Assembly: GCF_004349145.1 (NCBI RefSeq)
Contig: NZ_SMFO01000013.1
Span: 1-64,000, forward strand
DNA from: Flavobacterium hiemivividum
GTDB taxonomy: Bacteria > Bacteroidota > Bacteroidia > Flavobacteriales > Flavobacteriaceae
Reading direction: 5' to 3'
DNA: 64,000 nt
The position numbers and the translations under genes are program-made. Below, piece by piece: positions 35,650 through 43,830 of this stretch (within the stretch, counting starts at the first letter, position 1; every line of letters begins with the position of its first letter). The notes under the pieces are model-generated. The model ran no database searches and was not told the origin of the DNA. It worked only from the letters and a program-made list of their open reading frames with translations.

Positions 35650-36429
35650 CTATATACTTCTGTCTAAATGAGTATAACCACCATCAACGTAAATCAATTG
35701 TCCAGTAGTATGACTCGACTTTTCAGATAACAGAAATACTACCATACTAGCTATTTCTTCGGCAGTTGTCATTCTGTTTTCTAACGGAATCTTATCTGTA
35801 ATCTGTTTTAGTTTTTCCTCTGAATTATCAAAAGTTCGTATCCACGTTTCATACAATGGCGTATAACATTCAGCAACGATCACTGCATTTACACGAATAC
35901 CGTATTTCAATAGTTCAACCGCCCATTCTCTGGTTAAAGCATTACGCCCACCATTAGCAGCAGCATAACCAGAAGTATCTCCTTGTCCTGTATCGGCAGT
36001 TTTCGAACCAATATTAACAATACTTCCTTTTGATTTTTTTAATTCAGGCAAGGCATATTGTGCCATCAGATAATAATGTACTAAGTTTTTATGCAATGAC
36101 TCCATAAACGACTCGTAATTTCCATTTTCTAATCCAACACCGTCGTTTGCACCTGCATTGTTGATAAGTCCATCGATACGTCCATACTGTGCAATAACCT
36201 GCTTAACGGCATTTTCACAGTCTTCAGGTTTTGTCAATTCGCCTACAACTGATCCTACTTTTCCTCCAAGTGCTTCAATTTCCTTTACTGCAATTTGATT
36301 GTCACTATCTCTTCTTCCAATGATAACCGGAATTGCGCCTTCAGCAACTAAAACCTTACAAATCCCCAAACCAATTCCCTTGGCACCACCAGTTACAATG
36401 ACTATTTTATTCTCTAAATGTAAATTCAT
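35650..36429 (-). CDS. L-fucose dehydrogenase (SDR family)
   Basis: 259 residues. The Rossmann motif is TGGAKGIGLG (residues ~14-23), then NNAGANDGVGL, YYLMAQYALPELK, IVNIGSKTADTGQGDTSGY and ECYTPLYETWIRTF, ending GGYTHLDRSI. This closely follows the L-fucose dehydrogenases of Burkholderia/Xanthomonas-type pathways, which oxidise L-fucose to L-fucono-1,5-lactone with NAD(P)+. Oddity: the active-site motif reads Tyr155-Ala-Ala-Ala-Asn159, with Asn (codon 35953-35955) where SDRs normally have the catalytic Lys. The gene is the last of the fucose operon, 12 bases after the lactonase, so the pathway role is strongly supported by context. Confidence 0.82.
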   Translation of the reverse strand: MNLHLENKIVIVTGGAKGIGLGICKVLVAEGAIPVIIGRRDSDNQIAVKEIEALGGKVGSVVGELTKPEDCENAVKQVIAQYGRIDGLINNAGANDGVGLENGNYESFMESLHKNLVHYYLMAQYALPELKKSKGSIVNIGSKTADTGQGDTSGYAAANGGRNALTREWAVELLKYGIRVNAVIVAECYTPLYETWIRTFDNSEEKLKQITDKIPLENRMTTAEEIASMVVFLLSEKSSHTTGQLIYVDGGYTHLDRSI

Positions 36430-36441
36430 TTCTCTTCTATT

Positions 36442-37269
36442 TTATAAATTATAAAATTTCACTGCATTTCCACCCCAAATTTTACGCTGTTCTTCCTGCG
36501 AAAAATCCGAAAAATATTTGCCAATGATACTGCATGATTCATCATAAGATGCTGCCAGTAAACTTACAGGCCAATCACTTCCAAACAACAAACGATCGAT
36601 TCCAAAATTGGCTACCAGCACATCCAGACAATAGCTAAAATCTTCTTGTTTCCAATTAATCCAATCAGCCTCAGTAACCATTCCAGAAAGCTTGCAAACT
36701 ACATTTTTATGCGTTGTTAGTTCTTTTATTCCCGTTTCCCATTCTGTAAAATGTCCCTCTTTGAAATTGGGTTTAGCCAAATGATCAATCACGAAATTTT
36801 GTTTTGGAAAACGTTTCACAAACTCAGCAGCAACAGACAAATGCTTGGGTAAAATCAACAAATCATAAGTGAAATTATACTTCTCCAACTGTGCTATACC
36901 ATTACAAAAGTCGTCCCTTAGTAAAAAATCGTCCTCAGATTCGCCTTGAACTATATGTCGAAAACCTTTTAACTTTTCGAATTGTGAAAAATACCCTAGT
37001 CGTTCCGCTATATCTTCCGACCTAAAATCGACCCAACCTACTACTCCTTTTACGAAATGATTCTCCGCTGCAAGTTCGAGCAGAAAATGAGTTTCCTCTT
37101 CGCTCTGGTCTGCTTGAATAACAACACAGCCATCAATATTATTTTTCTCCAATAATGGAAGTAGATCATCTGGTAAAAAATCCTGCTGAATTACTTTCAT
37201 ATCATCACTAATCCAAGCGTCTTTTACGGGATGATAGTTCCAAAAATGTTGATGGCTGTCTATTCTCAT
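36442..37269 (-). CDS. L-fucono-1,5-lactonase (amidohydrolase family)
   Basis: 275 residues, the normal length of the family. It opens with the metal-site motif MRIDSHQHFWNYHP (HxH), continues with GVVGWVDFRSEDI, FVIDHLAKPNF and CKLSGMVTEADW, and ends with RLLFGSDWPVSLL (metal/catalytic Asp). This is the amidohydrolase_2 type found in sugar-lactone hydrolysis, and COG3618 members are known fuconolactonases. It would open L-fuconolactone to L-fuconate. It overlaps the mutarotase gene by 4 bases (ATGA), so translation is coupled. Confidence 0.85.
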   Translation of the reverse strand: MRIDSHQHFWNYHPVKDAWISDDMKVIQQDFLPDDLLPLLEKNNIDGCVVIQADQSEEETHFLLELAAENHFVKGVVGWVDFRSEDIAERLGYFSQFEKLKGFRHIVQGESEDDFLLRDDFCNGIAQLEKYNFTYDLLILPKHLSVAAEFVKRFPKQNFVIDHLAKPNFKEGHFTEWETGIKELTTHKNVVCKLSGMVTEADWINWKQEDFSYCLDVLVANFGIDRLLFGSDWPVSLLAASYDESCSIIGKYFSDFSQEEQRKIWGGNAVKFYNL

Positions 37270-37604
37270 TTCAATTCAAATATTTTTTCCATAAGCATCC
37301 ATTTCTCTCCAGGCTTTGCCCATGGCAGGGCTTGTTGAAATTTCCACATCAGTGCTTCCCACTCTTGAACTTTAGGATTATTGGCATCATTTTTTGACTT
37401 TTCATCAAATGAAAATCCTTCATTGGCTTCAATAATCATAAACATTCTATTACCCACACAATAAATATCAAGCACCTCAATTCCAGAATCTTTAATACTT
37501 TTTGCAATCTCCGGCCAAATATTTTGATGATAGGATTTATATTCTGCCATCAGCTGCGCATCATCAACTAAATCTAATGCCAAACAATATTTTTGTGCTG
37601 CCAT
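37266..37604 (-). CDS. L-fucose/L-rhamnose mutarotase (RhaM family)
   Basis: 112 residues, a single RhaM-type ferredoxin-like domain. Motifs are YCLALDLVDDAQLMAEYKSY near the start (usually KxxYxxxH), IKDSGIEVLDIY, NRMFMIIEA and the closing WKFQQALPWAKPGEKWMLME. Such proteins interconvert alpha and beta anomers of 6-deoxy sugars. In this operon the substrate is L-fucose, supplying the anomer used by the dehydrogenase. It is packed between the hydrolase (3 bases) and the lactonase (4-base overlap). Confidence 0.83.
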   Translation of the reverse strand: MAAQKYCLALDLVDDAQLMAEYKSYHQNIWPEIAKSIKDSGIEVLDIYCVGNRMFMIIEANEGFSFDEKSKNDANNPKVQEWEALMWKFQQALPWAKPGEKWMLMEKIFELK

Positions 37605-37607
37605 AAT

Positions 37608-38462
37608 TTATTTAGAATATGCTTTCGCTACTTGTTTACTAGAACCTAGTCCGTCCATTCCTAACTCAATAACATCACCTGGTTTAATATAAATTGGATC
37701 TGGTTTAATCCCTAATCCTACACCCGGAGGAGTTCCTGTACTGATAATATCACCCGGAAGTAAAGTCATGAACTGACTTAAATAATGAACTAAAAATGGA
37801 ATTTTGAAAACTAAGTTAGAGGTATTACTGTTTTGGAATTTCTTTCCGTTTACAGTCAACCACATTGGAATATTATTTACATCTACTATTTCGTCTTGGG
37901 TTGCCAAAAATGGACCCAGTGGAGCAAATGTATCGCAACCTTTTCCTTTAGCCCATTGCCCTCCCATTTCAATTTGAAACGCTCTTTCGCTATAATCATT
38001 TAGTAAAGCATAACCAGCCACATAATCTAAAGCGTCCGCTTCTTCAACATAACTTGCTTTTTTCCCAACAACAAAAGCCAATTCGATTTCCCAATCTGTT
38101 TTGGTGCTGTTTTTCGGGATAATTAAATCATCATCTGGACCACATAAAGAAGTAGTCGATTTGAAAAAGATAATTGGTTCCGCTGGAATTGGCGCACCAG
38201 TCTCTCTACAGTGATCCACATAGTTCAAACCGATACAAATTATTTTTGAAGGTCTCGCTACAGGCGAACCTAATCTAACATTCTGATCAACTTCAGGCAA
38301 AACTGGATTGCTTTCCAAAGCTGCTTTTAGGGTTTCCAATCCATTATTCTCAAAGAAAGATTCGTCAAAATCGGAAACAATTGCTGATACGTCGTATCTT
38401 TTTTCGTTGATTATTACTCCTGGTTTTTCGTGTCCTTCTTCTCCAAATCGTATAAGTTTCAT
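37608..38462 (-). CDS. 2,4-diketo-3-deoxy-L-fuconate hydrolase (FAH family)
   Basis: 284 residues of the fumarylacetoacetate hydrolase fold: IICIGLNYVDHCRETG (residues ~74-89), PIIFFKSTTSLCGPDD, WEIELAFVVGKKA (metal-binding Glu residues), YALLNDYSERAFQ and GDIISTGTPPGVGLG. In the non-phosphorylating L-fucose route this enzyme cleaves 2,4-diketo-3-deoxy-L-fuconate to pyruvate and L-lactate. The presence of LutABC in the same gene run matches the lactate product. An alternative is a general acylpyruvase, but the context favours the fucose role. Confidence 0.82.
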   Translation of the reverse strand: MKLIRFGEEGHEKPGVIINEKRYDVSAIVSDFDESFFENNGLETLKAALESNPVLPEVDQNVRLGSPVARPSKIICIGLNYVDHCRETGAPIPAEPIIFFKSTTSLCGPDDDLIIPKNSTKTDWEIELAFVVGKKASYVEEADALDYVAGYALLNDYSERAFQIEMGGQWAKGKGCDTFAPLGPFLATQDEIVDVNNIPMWLTVNGKKFQNSNTSNLVFKIPFLVHYLSQFMTLLPGDIISTGTPPGVGLGIKPDPIYIKPGDVIELGMDGLGSSKQVAKAYSK

Positions 38463-38548
38463 ATGTATGTTTTTTTTATTCTTGCTTATTAAATGTAATT
38501 AATATTTTTTTTTAACCGCGCTTGTGTCGGATTATCATTAGCCTTATT

Positions 38549-40081
38549 TTATTTTTTATCTGTTGTGTCTAAATACAATCCAATTTCTGCCAATGCTGGT
38601 TGTAATCTAGCTGACAAAATGCGCAATCGAACTTTAGAAGTAGTTATCGTAGGAAACTCAAGCAAGCGTTTGAAACCGATCGTAGTTCCCTCAGCTGCTT
38701 TTTTCCATTGTCCATTTTCCCAATACTCTAAAATAAATTTTTCTACTCTTTGTCCTTTGCTAATGTTTTCTTGAAGCAACAATACATTGAATGTTTTTTC
38801 TCCTTTTAAATCCATTTCAATTTCATTATCATTCCCTTTCATCGAAAATAAATGATGAGTCGCATCGTTCCCGTCTAATAGCGATTTAATATTCTTTACT
38901 TTTCCAACAGCCTTGGCATCTTTCAAAAGATTCTCTTTAAAGATTTCATCCAGTTTTCCTCGCCATTCTTTTAAAGCATTTACATCATAATCCGTAAACA
39001 AACCTCTTTTATCTGGTGGAATGTTTAATAGTAAAACACCATTTCTACCTACTGAATGAAAATAAATCTCTTTCAAATAGGCTGGAGTTTTCACTTTTTT
39101 ATCTTCTGCTTCATGGTAAAACCATCCTGGTCGAATGGAAACATCTGTTTCAGCAGGATACCATTTTAAGGCATCACCATCTTTCAATTGGCTGCGACTT
39201 CCGAGAACACTTCCTCTCATATCTCCTGCGGGTGGAGTATCAACCTTGGTTTGAGAGCCATTATCTGTTTTATTCTTTTTTCCAACAGGAACTACACTCC
39301 ATTCTTCCTCACGACCGTGTCCCGTTTCAGTACCTACCCAACGTACATCAGGACCAGAAACAGCAATTACTGCTTGCGGTTGTAATTTTCGAATTAAAGC
39401 ATACCATCTTTCAAAATCATACACTTGCTTTTTTCCGTTAGGACCTTCGCCATTGGCACCATCAAACCAAACCTCATCTACTTGACCGTATTGCGTCAAC
39501 AATTCTGTAAGTTGAGCGACCATAACATCATTATAAGCTTCAGTACCATAAGTTGGATGGTTTCTATCCCAAGGTGAAACATAAACACCAAATCCAACTC
39601 CAAGTTCCTTACAAGCATCAGCAACTTCTCTAACAACATCACCTTTCCCATCTTTCCACGGGCTGTTTTTCAAGGAATATTCGGTTGTTTTTGTTGGCCA
39701 TAAACAAAAACCATCGTGATGTTTGGCTGTAATAATAACTTGTTTTATACCAGCATCTTTCGAGGCTTTTACCCATTGTCTCGCGTCTAATTCTGTTGGA
39801 TTAAATAACTTAGGATCGTCTTTCCCTTCTCCCCATTCCCTTCCGGTAAAAGTGTTTATTCCAAAATGTATAAAACCTGTTAACTCTAAACGTTGCCAGC
39901 GCAACTGCTCTGGCGTAGGAACAATATTTGCCGCAATCTCAACCAATTCCGTCTCAGACATCGATGGATTAATTACTACAAAGTTTTTTTGTTGTGCACA
40001 GGAAGATAACACAATTGACGAAAGTGCCAATCCTATTGTTGCACGCTTTAAACTATTTTTCCTAATATTATTGTATCCCAT
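38549..40081 (-). CDS. GH29 alpha-L-fucosidase, lipoprotein, with C-terminal sandwich domain
   Basis: 510 residues. Lipobox IVLSSC (Cys ~28). The GH29 barrel shows GFIHFGINTFTGREWG, ITAKHHDGFCLWPTKTTEYS, GVYVSPWDRNHPTYG and the nucleophile in EVWFDGANGEG (Asp207). It hydrolyses alpha-L-fucosides with retention. The WFDGANGEG form and overall layout fit the alpha-1,3/1,4-specific GH29-B branch. Residues ~390-505 form an F5/8C-like beta-sandwich (FNVLLLQENISKGQRVEKFI). Lipidated, so probably at the outer membrane, it feeds fucose to the operon around it (86 bases before the hydrolase gene). Confidence 0.88.
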   Translation of the reverse strand: MGYNNIRKNSLKRATIGLALSSIVLSSCAQQKNFVVINPSMSETELVEIAANIVPTPEQLRWQRLELTGFIHFGINTFTGREWGEGKDDPKLFNPTELDARQWVKASKDAGIKQVIITAKHHDGFCLWPTKTTEYSLKNSPWKDGKGDVVREVADACKELGVGFGVYVSPWDRNHPTYGTEAYNDVMVAQLTELLTQYGQVDEVWFDGANGEGPNGKKQVYDFERWYALIRKLQPQAVIAVSGPDVRWVGTETGHGREEEWSVVPVGKKNKTDNGSQTKVDTPPAGDMRGSVLGSRSQLKDGDALKWYPAETDVSIRPGWFYHEAEDKKVKTPAYLKEIYFHSVGRNGVLLLNIPPDKRGLFTDYDVNALKEWRGKLDEIFKENLLKDAKAVGKVKNIKSLLDGNDATHHLFSMKGNDNEIEMDLKGEKTFNVLLLQENISKGQRVEKFILEYWENGQWKKAAEGTTIGFKRLLEFPTITTSKVRLRILSARLQPALAEIGLYLDTTDKK

Positions 40082-40107
40082 ATTACTGATTATTTATTTT
40101 TTATTGA

Positions 40108-40195
40108 ATTTGAATTTAATATTGCAATTGGTATCGACATTGACTTTTGCTATTGATTTTTGCCATTACCATTGTCAACGCCATTGATTTTTTAC
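40108..40195 (-). repeat. Degenerate short tandem repeat upstream of the GH29 gene
   Basis: Bases 40108-40195 are built from variants of a six-base word (CAATGGC-like on the minus strand; ATTGCC, ATTGAC, ATTGTC on the plus strand) repeated with drift. The block fills the gap between lutC and the fucosidase gene. It codes for nothing recognisable. Confidence 0.4.
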
Positions 40196-40197
40196 TA

Positions 40198-40782
40198 TTA
40201 CTCCACTACATAAACCGTAGTACTTCTCGCTCCATGTGCACCAATAACTAACGACTGCTCAATATCGGCTGTTTTTGACGGCCCAGCGATAAACGCTCCA
40301 AAACCTTCACTTCCCACATTAATTTTATCATAAGCATCGTGCATCGTGGCTACAATATCGTTTTTATCGATTACTAAAACCAAATGCTGACAAATAAAGG
40401 GCAGTAAACGGTTTTTCATTTGACTTTCATAAACCCAAACTGCCCCATTTTCAGCAACCGCAACCGTTCCTTTTATATAAGCTCGTTCTACTTTTTCTAA
40501 TTCGAAAGCTGACAGGGCAATGGTATCTGCAGTATCTATTGATTCAGCAGAAATTGTATCAATTATGAAAGTATCGTTAGCTTTATCTGACCTAATTTTT
40601 TCTATTACAATCTCTATATTCAAAATCAATTCTGTTTTACCACCAATGCTTTCTAATACCGATTTGAACTGGGCATATCTATCTTCATAGCTAATAACAG
40701 CAGTACGATTAAGAACAGGAAGCGGAACTAATGTCGGTTGGTTCGTGGCTATGGCGTTCAATATATTTTCTCTTACACTCAT
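40198..40782 (-). CDS. lutC: L-lactate utilisation protein LutC (LUD domain)
   Basis: 194 residues from the ATG at 40782 (MSVRENILNAIA), two bases past the lutB stop. A frame 39 bases longer would run into lutB and is not needed. The LUD-domain features are VAVAENGAVWVYESQMKNR, PFICQHLVLVIDKNDIV and the closing GPSKTADIEQSLVIGAHGAR, matching LutC/YkgG. LutABC oxidises L-lactate to pyruvate at the membrane. In this operon it would consume the L-lactate released from fucose. Confidence 0.88.
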   Translation of the reverse strand: MSVRENILNAIATNQPTLVPLPVLNRTAVISYEDRYAQFKSVLESIGGKTELILNIEIVIEKIRSDKANDTFIIDTISAESIDTADTIALSAFELEKVERAYIKGTVAVAENGAVWVYESQMKNRLLPFICQHLVLVIDKNDIVATMHDAYDKINVGSEGFGAFIAGPSKTADIEQSLVIGAHGARSTTVYVVE

Positions 40783-40784
40783 TA

Positions 40785-42161
40785 TTACTTTCTGTTGATT
40801 TTTCCGTTTTTCAAATACCACTCTCTAAATGACTCTTTCGGTGGCTTCGGCATTTCTCTTTGCTTGTACCACACGTTAAATTTATTGTTGGTCATAAATG
40901 GAAATGCTTTCATCATTCTTCTACCCATTTTTCCCGCAAAACGGTAAAGACTTGGTTTAGAAAAAAGATAAGCCATTGTTTTCATACCAATTGTTTTAGT
41001 GGAGTCAGCATAACCTTCGGCTACAATTACTTGCCTCCATTTCCACAATTGCTCGTGAATATTAATTTTCACCGGACAAACATTGGTACAACTACCGCAT
41101 AAAGTAGACGCAAATGGCAAATCGGCATTGGCTTTCATGTCTAAATTAGGACTCAAAATAGAACCAATTGGACCCGCCACAGCAGTTTGATAACTATGAC
41201 CGCCACTTCGACGATACACCGGACAAGTATTAAAACAAGCAGCGCAACGAATGCATTTTAATGAATTTCTAAAATCTTCGCGCCCCAATTGTTTGCTGCG
41301 TCCATTATCGACAATTACAAGGTGCATTTCTTGACCCGGTCTTGGTTTATGAAAATGACTTGAATAGGTGGTGATAGGTTGCCCTGTCGCACTTCTTGCC
41401 AATAATCTCAAAAATACCGCTAGATGTTCTGCCTTTGGAATAATTTTTTCAAAACCCATGCAGGCGATATGTACTGCAGCGGTATGTGCACCCATATCAG
41501 CATTTCCTTCATTGGTGCAAACCACAAAACCACCAGTTTCCGCTACGGCAAAATTCACTCCGGTAATCGCTAACTCAGATTGAACAAACTTATCTCGTAA
41601 ATGTTGTCTAGCGGCTTCAGTTAAATATTGTGGATCATTATTTCCTTTTTCTGTTTGTAAATGCTCATGAAAAGTTTCACTAACATCTTCTCTTTTTAAG
41701 TGAATTGCCGGCAATACAATGTGACTCGGCGCCTCCTTTCTAAACTGAACAATGCGCTCACCTAGATCCGTATCTACCACTTCTATTCCCTTTTCTTGTA
41801 GATAATCATTCAAATGGCATTCTTCAGTAAGCATGCTTTTGCTCTTCACAATTTTTTGAATCTTGTGTTTCTGAATAATGGTATGGATTATTTTATTGTG
41901 TTCGTCTCCATCTCCAGCCCAATGAACAATGATTCCATTGGCTTTAGCCTTTTCTTCAAATTCTTTTAAATAGTTTGAAAGATTAGAAAGCGTATGATCT
42001 TTTATTTGCGAACCCCACTCTCTCAATTGTTCCCATTCTGGCAAACCATGAGCTGCCTTATCCCTTTTTTCACGAACAAACCACAAGGTATCGTCGTGCC
42101 AATCCGTTCTAGGCTCGTCCGCAATAAATTTCTCTGCTAATGCTGCATGTGATATTTTCAT
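40785..42161 (-). CDS. lutB: L-lactate utilisation iron-sulfur protein LutB
   Basis: 458 residues. The N-terminal LUD domain covers residues ~60-290 (KSKSMLTEECHLNDYL, VAETGGFVVCTNEGNADM), followed by two [4Fe-4S] motifs, CIRCAACFNTCPVYR (~300-314) and CGSCTNVCPV (~350-360). The arrangement is that of LutB/YkgF. It lies 4 bases after lutA and 2 bases before lutC, forming a tight three-gene block inside the fucose operon. Confidence 0.92.
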   Translation of the reverse strand: MKISHAALAEKFIADEPRTDWHDDTLWFVREKRDKAAHGLPEWEQLREWGSQIKDHTLSNLSNYLKEFEEKAKANGIIVHWAGDGDEHNKIIHTIIQKHKIQKIVKSKSMLTEECHLNDYLQEKGIEVVDTDLGERIVQFRKEAPSHIVLPAIHLKREDVSETFHEHLQTEKGNNDPQYLTEAARQHLRDKFVQSELAITGVNFAVAETGGFVVCTNEGNADMGAHTAAVHIACMGFEKIIPKAEHLAVFLRLLARSATGQPITTYSSHFHKPRPGQEMHLVIVDNGRSKQLGREDFRNSLKCIRCAACFNTCPVYRRSGGHSYQTAVAGPIGSILSPNLDMKANADLPFASTLCGSCTNVCPVKINIHEQLWKWRQVIVAEGYADSTKTIGMKTMAYLFSKPSLYRFAGKMGRRMMKAFPFMTNNKFNVWYKQREMPKPPKESFREWYLKNGKINRK

Positions 42162-42165
42162 CTTT

Positions 42166-42903
42166 TTATAATGAGCTATTCAATATTTCGGCAATATGAA
42201 TAGTTTTAATTTTACTTCCTTGTCTTTTTAATATTCCTTCTAGGTGCATCAAGCAACTCGTGTCTCCACCGCTGATATAATCAACTTCATTGTCATCATG
42301 TTCAGCAACTCTGTCCTTCCCCATTTTGACACTCACGGCTTCTTCGAACACACAAAAAGTACCACCAAAACCACAACATTCGTCATTTCGCTTGGGTTTA
42401 CTTAACCGAATGTCTGTAACCATATTCAGCAACTGTTCTGGTTTAGAAAAAGAAGGCGTCATTGTTTCTGTCATTGACGAAAGATGTAAACCTCTTTGCC
42501 CGTGACAACTATTGTGTAAACCCACTTTAAAAGGGAAACGAGCTTGCAGTTTTTCGACCTTTAAAACATCAGTCAAAAATTCTGTTAACTCATACACATT
42601 CTTTCTAATATTCGCTGCTTTTTCTGGATGTGCTGCGTCTTGTAAATGTTCTTTCACATGTAAAACACAACTTCCTGAAGGAGCAACAATATAATCGAAT
42701 CCAGAGAAGTTTTCGACAAAATTAGCATCACAACCTTTGCTTAAACTAGCAAAACCGCTATTAGCCATAGGTTGTCCACAGCAAGTTTGCTCCAATGGAA
42801 AACTTACATCGCAACCTAATTTTTCTAATAATTGCAAAGTAGCAATACCCACTTGTGGATAAAACTGATCGATATAACACGGTATGAATAAGGCGACTTG
42901 CAC
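42166..42903 (-). CDS. lutA: L-lactate utilisation protein LutA (CCG-domain oxidoreductase)
   Basis: 245 residues with two cysteine-rich CCG domains: LEQTCCGQPMANSGF near residue 38 and DECCGFGGTFCVF near residue 175. The N-terminus VALFIPCYIDQFYPQVG is typical of LutA/YkgE. Together with LutB and LutC it transfers electrons from L-lactate to the respiratory chain. It overlaps the preceding SDR gene by one base. Confidence 0.92.
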   Translation of the reverse strand: MQVALFIPCYIDQFYPQVGIATLQLLEKLGCDVSFPLEQTCCGQPMANSGFASLSKGCDANFVENFSGFDYIVAPSGSCVLHVKEHLQDAAHPEKAANIRKNVYELTEFLTDVLKVEKLQARFPFKVGLHNSCHGQRGLHLSSMTETMTPSFSKPEQLLNMVTDIRLSKPKRNDECCGFGGTFCVFEEAVSVKMGKDRVAEHDDNEVDYISGGDTSCLMHLEGILKRQGSKIKTIHIAEILNSSL

Positions 42904-43667
42904 TAGTTGTTCAATTTTATAAATCCGCCATCGATAGGGTAATCACATCCCGTGATAAATCCTGCTTCATCACTACATAAGAATAAAGCTAATGCTGCTA
43001 CTTCGTCTGGTTTACCCATGCGCCCAATAGGTTGTGACTTTGATAATTTTTCAAATACTTCCGCTTCTTTTCCTGGATATGTTTTAGAAATAAATCCGTC
43101 CACAAAAGGTGTATGAACTCTTGCAGGAGAGATTGAATTACAACGGATATTCTCGTTAAGATAATCCTTAGCAACTGATAATGTCATTGCCATTACCGCT
43201 CCTTTTGCCGTGGAATACGCAAATCGATCTGGAATCCCAACCCAAGCAGCAATTGATGCCATATTTACTACCACACCACCGTTGCTTTTTCGTAATTGCG
43301 GAATCGCAGCAAACAAACAGTTGTAAACTCCTTTAACGTTTACATTCATAATGCGATCAAAATCAGCTTCGGGCGTTGTATCAACTTTTCCAATATGAGC
43401 AATACCAGCATTGTTAACCAGAATATTGATAGCTCCAATTTTTTCGAATGTTGCTACTACTGCTTCATGACTCGCTACATTACAAGCATGAGCAAAAACT
43501 TTTCCGCCTTCAGCTGTGATTTCATCAACTGCTATTTTAGAGCTTTCTTCTGTTAATTCTAAAATATGAACTGTTGCTCCTTGTTTAGCAAATAAAGCCG
43601 AAATCGCTTTTCCTATTCCGCTACCACCACCTGTAACTACTGCTATTTTATTTTGTAATGAAAACAT
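42903..43667 (-). CDS. 2-keto-3-deoxy-L-fuconate 4-dehydrogenase (SDR family)
   Basis: 254 residues. The cofactor motif is TGGGSGIGKA (residues ~12-21), then LVNNAGIAHIG, VNMASIAAWVG and an intact catalytic YSTAK (~151-155), followed by SPARVHTPFVDGFI and ending DYPIDGGF. This fits the SDR that oxidises 2-keto-3-deoxy-L-fuconate to 2,4-diketo-3-deoxy-L-fuconate in the Xanthomonas pathway. The partition of roles between the two SDRs of the operon rests on closer resemblance of the 35650 gene to L-fucose dehydrogenases. Confidence 0.8.
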   Translation of the reverse strand: MFSLQNKIAVVTGGGSGIGKAISALFAKQGATVHILELTEESSKIAVDEITAEGGKVFAHACNVASHEAVVATFEKIGAINILVNNAGIAHIGKVDTTPEADFDRIMNVNVKGVYNCLFAAIPQLRKSNGGVVVNMASIAAWVGIPDRFAYSTAKGAVMAMTLSVAKDYLNENIRCNSISPARVHTPFVDGFISKTYPGKEAEVFEKLSKSQPIGRMGKPDEVAALALFLCSDEAGFITGCDYPIDGGFIKLNN

Positions 43668-43830
43668 AATATGTGTTTTTTAATTTTTAATAAGAATAAT
43701 GATATGATTTTTAACCATATAAGAAATTTAAGTTCATTTAAGTTTTAGCATAACCTTAATGACGCAAATAGCATATAGCTTTAGTTTTGCCTTTTTTGAA
43801 ATTAAATCACTAACCCTTTGGCGTAAAAAA

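Noticed and set aside
35650..36429. 3-oxoacyl-ACP reductase annotation for the SDR
   Set aside because: The specific motifs (NDGVGL, ECYTPLYETWI, GGYTHLDR) and the operon fit L-fucose dehydrogenase; the missing Lys would also be unusual for FabG.
39016..40187. Plus-strand frames of 65-154 residues opposite the GH29 gene
   Set aside because: They are antisense shadows of the fucosidase with Cys/His/Phe-rich composition and no motifs.
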